DNA from: Acanthamoeba sp. SK_2022b
Lineage: Eukaryota > Discosea > Longamoebia > Acanthamoebidae
Direction of reading: 5' to 3'
Assembly: GCA_027943245.1 (NCBI GenBank)
Contig: JANDJZ010001292.1
Coordinates: 1-10,606, forward strand
DNA: 10,606 nucleotides
A model generated the notes under the pieces. That model had not been told where the DNA came from and did not search any database. It saw only the letters and a program-made list of their open reading frames with translations. Below are positions 6,598 through 10,606 of the stretch, piece after piece (the first letter of the stretch is position 1; every line of letters begins with the position of its first letter). A program made the translations under genes and the position numbers.

Positions 6598-7370
6598 TGG
6601 AGGCTTACGCCACCGCCGATCAGGTTTGGGCGGGGGGGCTGATCTTCGCCCGCATCGGCGCGATCCTGATGCTGCTCCCCGGATTCGGCGAGGCCTATGT
6701 GCCGCCTCGTGTGCGCCTGTCCCTGGCCCTGGTCATTTCACTGGCGCTATGGCCGGTGGTGCGCGCCACCCTGCCGGGCCTGCCCGAAACCGTGGGCGGC
6801 ATGGCGGGATGGATCATTCACGAGGTGGTCGTGGGCCTGATGATCGGCCTGCTGCTGCGCATGTTCATGTCGGCCCTGACCACGGCGGGCGAGATCATCT
6901 CGCTGCAGACGACGCTCAGCTTCTCCCAGACCGCCAACCCGATGCAGGCCCAGCCGGGCACGACTCTGGCCGCCTTCCTGACCCTGCTGGGGGTGACGCT
7001 TCTGTTCGCCACCAACACCCATCACCTGTTCATCGCGGGCATGGTGGGCTCCTATCGATTGATCGCCCCAGCCCAGCCCCTGGTGATGAGCGACTTCACC
7101 ACCATGGCCGTTCGCACCCTGGGCGACAGCTTCCTGCTGGGGGTGCAACTGGCGGCGCCGGTGCTAGTGTTCGCCCTGATCTTCAATCTGGCGTCAGGCC
7201 TGATCGCGCGGGTCATGCCGTCGTTCCAGGTCTATTTCGCCGCCGCGCCTTTGAGCGTGCTCCTGGGCCTGTCGATCTTCGCGCTCAGCCTGGGTGCGCT
7301 GGGGACCGTCTTCATCGACCGTTACCGCCGCCTGGCGGACGTCTTCGTCTCGGGAGGCGTGGGTGGCTGA
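6597..7370 (+). CDS. fliR: FliR, flagellar export gate protein
   Basis: FliR is the largest membrane component of the FliPQR export gate and contacts FlhB. The start is GTG 6597-6599, overlapping the fliQ stop by one base (TAGTG), giving 257 residues, the usual size. The open frame extends back to 6393, but that part is shadow of fliQ. Family features include the N-terminal helix with FARIGAILMLLPGFGEAYVP, then HEVVVGLMIGLLLRM, the conserved LQTTLSFSQTANP, and the C-terminal RVMPSFQVYFAAAPLSVLLG. About six hydrophobic helices are visible. The 3' end overlaps flhB by eight bases (7363-7370). Confidence 0.96.
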   Translation: MEAYATADQVWAGGLIFARIGAILMLLPGFGEAYVPPRVRLSLALVISLALWPVVRATLPGLPETVGGMAGWIIHEVVVGLMIGLLLRMFMSALTTAGEIISLQTTLSFSQTANPMQAQPGTTLAAFLTLLGVTLLFATNTHHLFIAGMVGSYRLIAPAQPLVMSDFTTMAVRTLGDSFLLGVQLAAPVLVFALIFNLASGLIARVMPSFQVYFAAAPLSVLLGLSIFALSLGALGTVFIDRYRRLADVFVSGGVGG

Positions 7371-8439
7371 AGGCGCCGATCCCGAGTCGAAAACCGAAGA
7401 GGCCACCCCGCGAAAACTTGCGGACGCCCGCAAGAAGGGCGATTCGGCCAAGTCGCCGGATGTCGCCCAGGTGATGTCCCTGGCGGGCGCCGCCGCCGTC
7501 ATCATGGGTGCGGGCGGCTGGTTCGCCTCGTCCATCGCCGAACAGCTGGTTCCCTTCATCGCCTCGCCGCATCAGATGCTGGGCGTGCTGAACTCAGGCG
7601 CAGGCACGCAGATACTGGCCAAGGCGCTGTGGGCCATGGGGCCGTTTCTGGGCGCGATCATGCTGGCCACCATCATCGGCGGCGTCGGCGGCAATGTCGC
7701 CCAGTCGGGCCTGATCTTCACGGCCGAGAAGTTGAAGCCCAAATGGTCGTCGGTCAGTCCGTTGAGCGGGTTCAAGCGCATCTACGGGCCCGACGGTTTG
7801 ATGCAGTTCGTCAAGACCTTCCTCAAGCTGACGGCGGTCTGCGCGGTCTGCTGGTTCGCGCTGAAGCCCCATGTGCGCGAGTTCGAGAACATGGTGGGCA
7901 TGAGCCCCATGGACCTGCTGCCGCTGGCGCGGGACATGGCCATGAAGCTGTTCTTCGCGGCCCTGGTGCTGCTGGCCGTGACGGCGGGCGCGGACTTTCT
8001 GTGGCAGAAGCTTCGCTTCGCCAAGCGGATGCGGATGACCAAGGAAGAGCTGAAAGAGGACTACAAACAGTCCGAGGGCGACCCCCACGTCAAGGCCAAG
8101 CTGAAGCAGATCCGCATGCAGCGCAGCCGCCAGCGGATGATGGCCAATGTGCCCAAGGCCACGGTGATCGTGACCAACCCGACCCACTATTCGGTGGCCC
8201 TGCGCTATGAGCCGGATCAGGGCGACGGCGCGCCCATCTGCGTGGCCAAGGGCGTCGACGCCCTGGCGCTGCGCATCCGTGAGGTGGCGGCCGAACACGG
8301 CGTGCCTATCGTTGAAAACGTGCCCCTGGCCCGCGCCCTCTACGCTACGGTCGAGGTCGACGAGGTCATTCCGCGCGAGCATTTCGACGCCGCCGCCAAG
8401 ATCATCGGCTTCGTCTTCCAGTCCCGTCCACGCCGGTAA
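7363..8439 (+). CDS. flhB: FlhB, self-cleaving flagellar export switch protein
   Basis: FlhB controls the substrate-specificity switch of the flagellar export machine from rod-hook to filament proteins. Start GTG 7363 gives 358 residues and the family N-terminus (SKTEEATPRKLADARKKG, residues 9-26); GGGAGG at 7352-7357 sits five bases upstream. Four membrane helices lie at about residues 36-57, 88-110, 150-168 and 193-213, followed by the cytoplasmic domain. The autocleavage motif NPTH is at residues 272-275, close to N269 of Salmonella, and VAKGVDALALRIREVA follows. The gene overlaps fliR by eight bases and ends 51 bases before cckA, so all four genes could be co-transcribed. No defects are visible. 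Confidence 0.97.
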   Translation: MAEGADPESKTEEATPRKLADARKKGDSAKSPDVAQVMSLAGAAAVIMGAGGWFASSIAEQLVPFIASPHQMLGVLNSGAGTQILAKALWAMGPFLGAIMLATIIGGVGGNVAQSGLIFTAEKLKPKWSSVSPLSGFKRIYGPDGLMQFVKTFLKLTAVCAVCWFALKPHVREFENMVGMSPMDLLPLARDMAMKLFFAALVLLAVTAGADFLWQKLRFAKRMRMTKEELKEDYKQSEGDPHVKAKLKQIRMQRSRQRMMANVPKATVIVTNPTHYSVALRYEPDQGDGAPICVAKGVDALALRIREVAAEHGVPIVENVPLARALYATVEVDEVIPREHFDAAAKIIGFVFQSRPRR

Positions 8440-8490
8440 GAAGGCGTCAGGATTTCAGCGTATGATCAGTCCACTGATTCGCGAGGCCGC

Positions 8491-10526
8491 ATGACGTCCA
8501 CCCGTCGCCTTCCGTTCGATCCGATGCTGATCGTGATGGCCCTTGGGTTCGTCGTGGCGGTGGGCGCCTTGGCCTATCCGGCGTTTCGCACGAACCCGAC
8601 TTCGGCGCCGGGGCTGATCCTGATCCTGACCGTGGGCCTGATCGCCCTGATCGGCCTGTTCGCCTTCCGCCGTGCCGAGACGCCCCAGGGATCGACCGAC
8701 GCCGTCATCGACATGCTGGACGCCATGGCCGAGCCTGCGGCCCTGGTCTGGGATTCCGGCCAGGTCCTGGCCTTCAACGGCGCCTGGGCCGAGGCCAACG
8801 GCACGACCACGGCCCTGCCGCGCGGCAAGTCGGCCCAGGCCCTCTACATGGCCTTCGCCCAGGCGCGTCAGGGCCAGCCGGGCCACGCCATCGTTCAGAT
8901 CGGCGAGCGCGAGATCGAGGTGGTGATCGGCCAGGCGGGACAGGGGCGTTATCTGATGCGCGCGGCGCCCGAAACCGTGCTGCCCATCGCGGTCTCGTCC
9001 GCACAGACCCTGGCCTCCGTATCCGGCGAGGGGCGCGCCATGGCGGCGGGCGCTCCGTTCGGATCAGCAGTGATCGGCGGCGACGACCTGTTCGCCGGGC
9101 GAGCGGAAGAAGCCAATGCGGCCCTGGAGGTGCTAACCGGTCCAGCGGCGGCCGGCGACGCCGCCTTCGGCCATCTGTTTGAGCTGGCAGGGGTGACCGA
9201 GGCGCGTGCGCGCCTGGCCTCGGGCGCGTCGGGCCCCATTGAACTGGTCGCCCGCGCCTTTCCCGACAAGATGCTGCATCTGTACGTGGCGCCAGAAGGC
9301 GACAAGCGCCGCATCTGGCTGTTCGACGTCTCGGCGCAGAAGTCGATGGAGCTGCAGCTGTCGCAGGCCCAGAAGATGCAGGCCGTGGGCCAGCTGGCCG
9401 GGGGCGTGGCCCACGACTTCAACAACTTGCTGACGGCGATCCAGCTTCAGCTGTCGGGCCTGCTGGAGCGCCACCCCGTCGGCGATCCCTCCTACGAGGG
9501 GCTGAACAGAAAATCCGTCAGACCGCCATTCGCGCCGCTGATCTGGTGCGCAAGCTTCTGGCCTTCTCGCGCAAGTCTACTGTGCGGCGCGAGCGTCTGG
9601 ACCTGGGCGAACTGGTCGGGGAATTCTCCATCCTGCTGCGCCGGCTGCTGCGCGAGGACGTGCGGCTTGAGACGGACTACGGCCGCGACCTGCCGGTGGT
9701 CCTGGCCGACAAGTCCCAGCTTGAGACCGCCGTCATGAACCTGGCCGTCAACGCCCGTGACGCCATGCGCGGCGTGGTCGAACCCGGCGACGCGGTCGTC
9801 ACCATCACCACGCGCCGCCTGACCGGCGCGGAGGCGCGCAGCCTGGGCTGGGCGGGCGCCACGACCGACGAAGTGGCCCTGATCGAGGTGTCCGACAGCG
9901 GGCCCGGCGTGCCGCCCGAACTGGTGGACAAGATCTTCGAACCCTTCTTCACCACCAAGGCGGTGAATGAGGGCACGGGCATGGGTCTGGCCACCGTCTA
10001 TGGCATCGCCCAGCAGGCGGGCGGCCATATCACCGTCAGCAATATCGAAGGTAAAGGCGCCGCCTTCCGCATCTTCCTGCCCGCGGCCGGCGAGGCGGAA
10101 CTGGCCGAGGTCCAGCCGGTCGAGGTCAAGGTCAAGGCGCCGCGCGACCTGTCAGGCGCGGGCCGCATCCTGTTCGTGGAGGACGAGGACGCCGTGCGCG
10201 GCATAGCCGCCCGCCTGCTGCGCCAGCGCGGCTATGAGGTGATCGAGGCCTGCGACGGCGAAGAGGCCCTGATCCTGGCCGAGGAGCACGCGGGTCAGAT
10301 CGACATGATGATCTCCGACGTCATCATGCCCGGCCTGGACGGCCCGTCCCTGCTGAAAAAGGCGCGCCAGTACCTGGGCGACGCGCCGGTGATGTTCATC
10401 TCGGGCTATGCCGAAAGCGACTTCTCCGACCTGCTGCAGGACGAGGTCGGCGTCTCCTTCCTGCCCAAGCCTCTGGACATCAAGACCCTGGCCGAACGCG
10501 TGAAACAGGAACTGCACGCGGCCTAG
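8491..10526 (+). CDS. cckA: CckA, hybrid sensor histidine kinase/phosphatase of the CtrA pathway, with one apparent frameshift
   Basis: CckA autophosphorylates and passes phosphate through its own receiver to ChpT and on to CtrA (and CpdR), controlling the Caulobacter cell cycle. Start ATG 8491 follows GAGG five bases upstream. Two membrane helices (about 10-30 and 36-56) lead to PAS-like regions (about 68-150 and a weaker one near 200-285). The phospho-acceptor is H308 in GGVAHDFNN. The kinase core has NLAVNARDA (N416), DSGPGVP (468-474), FEPFFTTK (from 482) and [11 protein letters not shown] (493-503). The receiver (from about 558) has acidic residues VEDED, phospho-acceptor D609 and K659 in FLPKP. 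The frame shifts by two bases near 9507-9513, where two extra A residues disrupt the family sequence [14 protein letters not shown]. Corrected length is about 677 residues against 691 in Caulobacter, and H308/D609 both fall 14 below H322/D623. The gene is essential in Caulobacter, so error is the likely cause of the shift. Confidence 0.94.
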
Positions 10527-10544
10527 GTTTGCCTAAAACGAACA

Positions 10545-10575
10545 GAGGGGTCGGTCACGCGATGACCGACCCCTT
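10545..10575. terminator. Perfect 12-bp hairpin after cckA, probably bidirectional
   Basis: AGGGGTCGGTCA (10546-10557) pairs perfectly with TGACCGACCCCT (10563-10574) around a 5-base loop. On the plus strand the tail is weak (TTGTGCATC). On the minus strand the stem is followed by CTGTTCGTTTT, a better U-tract. It begins 19 bases after the cckA stop, so it probably ends both cckA and a convergent minus-strand gene. Confidence 0.8.
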
Positions 10576-10580
10576 GTGCA

Positions 10581-10606
10581 TCATGCCTGGCGGTCCACCT
10601 TCTCCC
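10581..10606 (-). CDS. Possible C-terminal tail of a convergent gene running in from the right edge
   Basis: On the minus strand one frame reads about seven codons, Glu-Lys-Val-Asp-Arg-Gln-Ala, to a TGA at 10581-10583. Just beyond it lies the hairpin whose U-tract is on this strand, which is the main reason to suspect a real gene end. Eight codons are too few to name a protein, and the frame could be chance. Confidence 0.3.

Noticed and set aside
7594..8382. A 262-codon minus-strand open frame opposite flhB
   Set aside because: It is His/Gln/Gly-rich antisense of flhB, whose own reading has all the family motifs including NPTH.
8476..8480. A GATTC (CcrM GANTC-type) site just upstream of cckA
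   Set aside because: A single pentamer is expected often by chance, and other GATTC copies occur inside genes; nothing ties it to cckA regulation.
9500..9520. Programmed ribosomal frameshifting in cckA
   Set aside because: No slippery heptamer with a downstream hairpin is apparent, orthologues are single-frame, and several unrelated genes nearby have similar indels.
1..10606. tRNA, rRNA, CRISPR arrays, insertion sequences, prophage
   Set aside because: I looked for cloverleaf and TTCGA arms, regularly spaced repeats, terminal inverted repeats and transposase motifs on both strands and found none.

Overview
The window looks like chromosome from a Caulobacterales alphaproteobacterium, probably close to Brevundimonas or Caulobacter. 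It is GC-rich. The right third carries fliQ-fliR-flhB-cckA, an order I recall from Caulobacter, and the CckA protein matches the Caulobacter kinase closely. A CtrA-type box (TTAG-N7-TTAACCAT) lies in front of fliQ. No species can be assigned from sequence reading alone.

Left to right. (1) 1-86, minus: the first codons of a membrane protein that resembles the N-terminus of a symporter-domain sensor kinase. (2) 180-1860, minus: a metabolite:H+ symporter (MHS) family transporter with a large periplasmic insert, followed by a hairpin terminator. (3) 2009-2755 and 2856-4016, both minus: a polysaccharide-initiating sugar-phosphate transferase and an acyltransferase-3 membrane enzyme, a likely surface-polysaccharide pair. 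(4) 4084-4671, minus: folE, GTP cyclohydrolase I. (5) 4746-6236: an arsenic locus with arsH on minus and arsR-arsC divergently on plus, with no efflux pump in view. (6) 6334-8439, plus: fliQ, fliR and flhB, the flagellar export gate genes, tightly overlapped. (7) 8491-10526, plus: cckA, the hybrid kinase that feeds ChpT and CtrA. (8) A perfect 12-bp hairpin and the probable tail of a convergent gene close the window.

The working theme of the right part is cell-cycle and flagellum control. CckA, through ChpT, controls CtrA, and the box in front of fliQ suggests CtrA drives the flagellar export operon that leads into cckA. The left part is accessory metabolism, surface polysaccharide and arsenic resistance.

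The striking global feature is reading-frame damage. The transporter has three single-base indels, the sugar transferase one in-frame amber codon, the acyltransferase two mutually compensating indels, arsC at least four indels, and cckA a +2 shift. folE, arsH, arsR, fliQ, fliR and flhB read cleanly. cckA is essential in Caulobacter and everything downstream of its break is perfectly conserved, so sequencing or assembly error is the simplest explanation for most of this. I see no clear novel system. The best leads are the CtrA-box-to-cckA circuit, the transporter's periplasmic insert, and the pump-less ars cluster.
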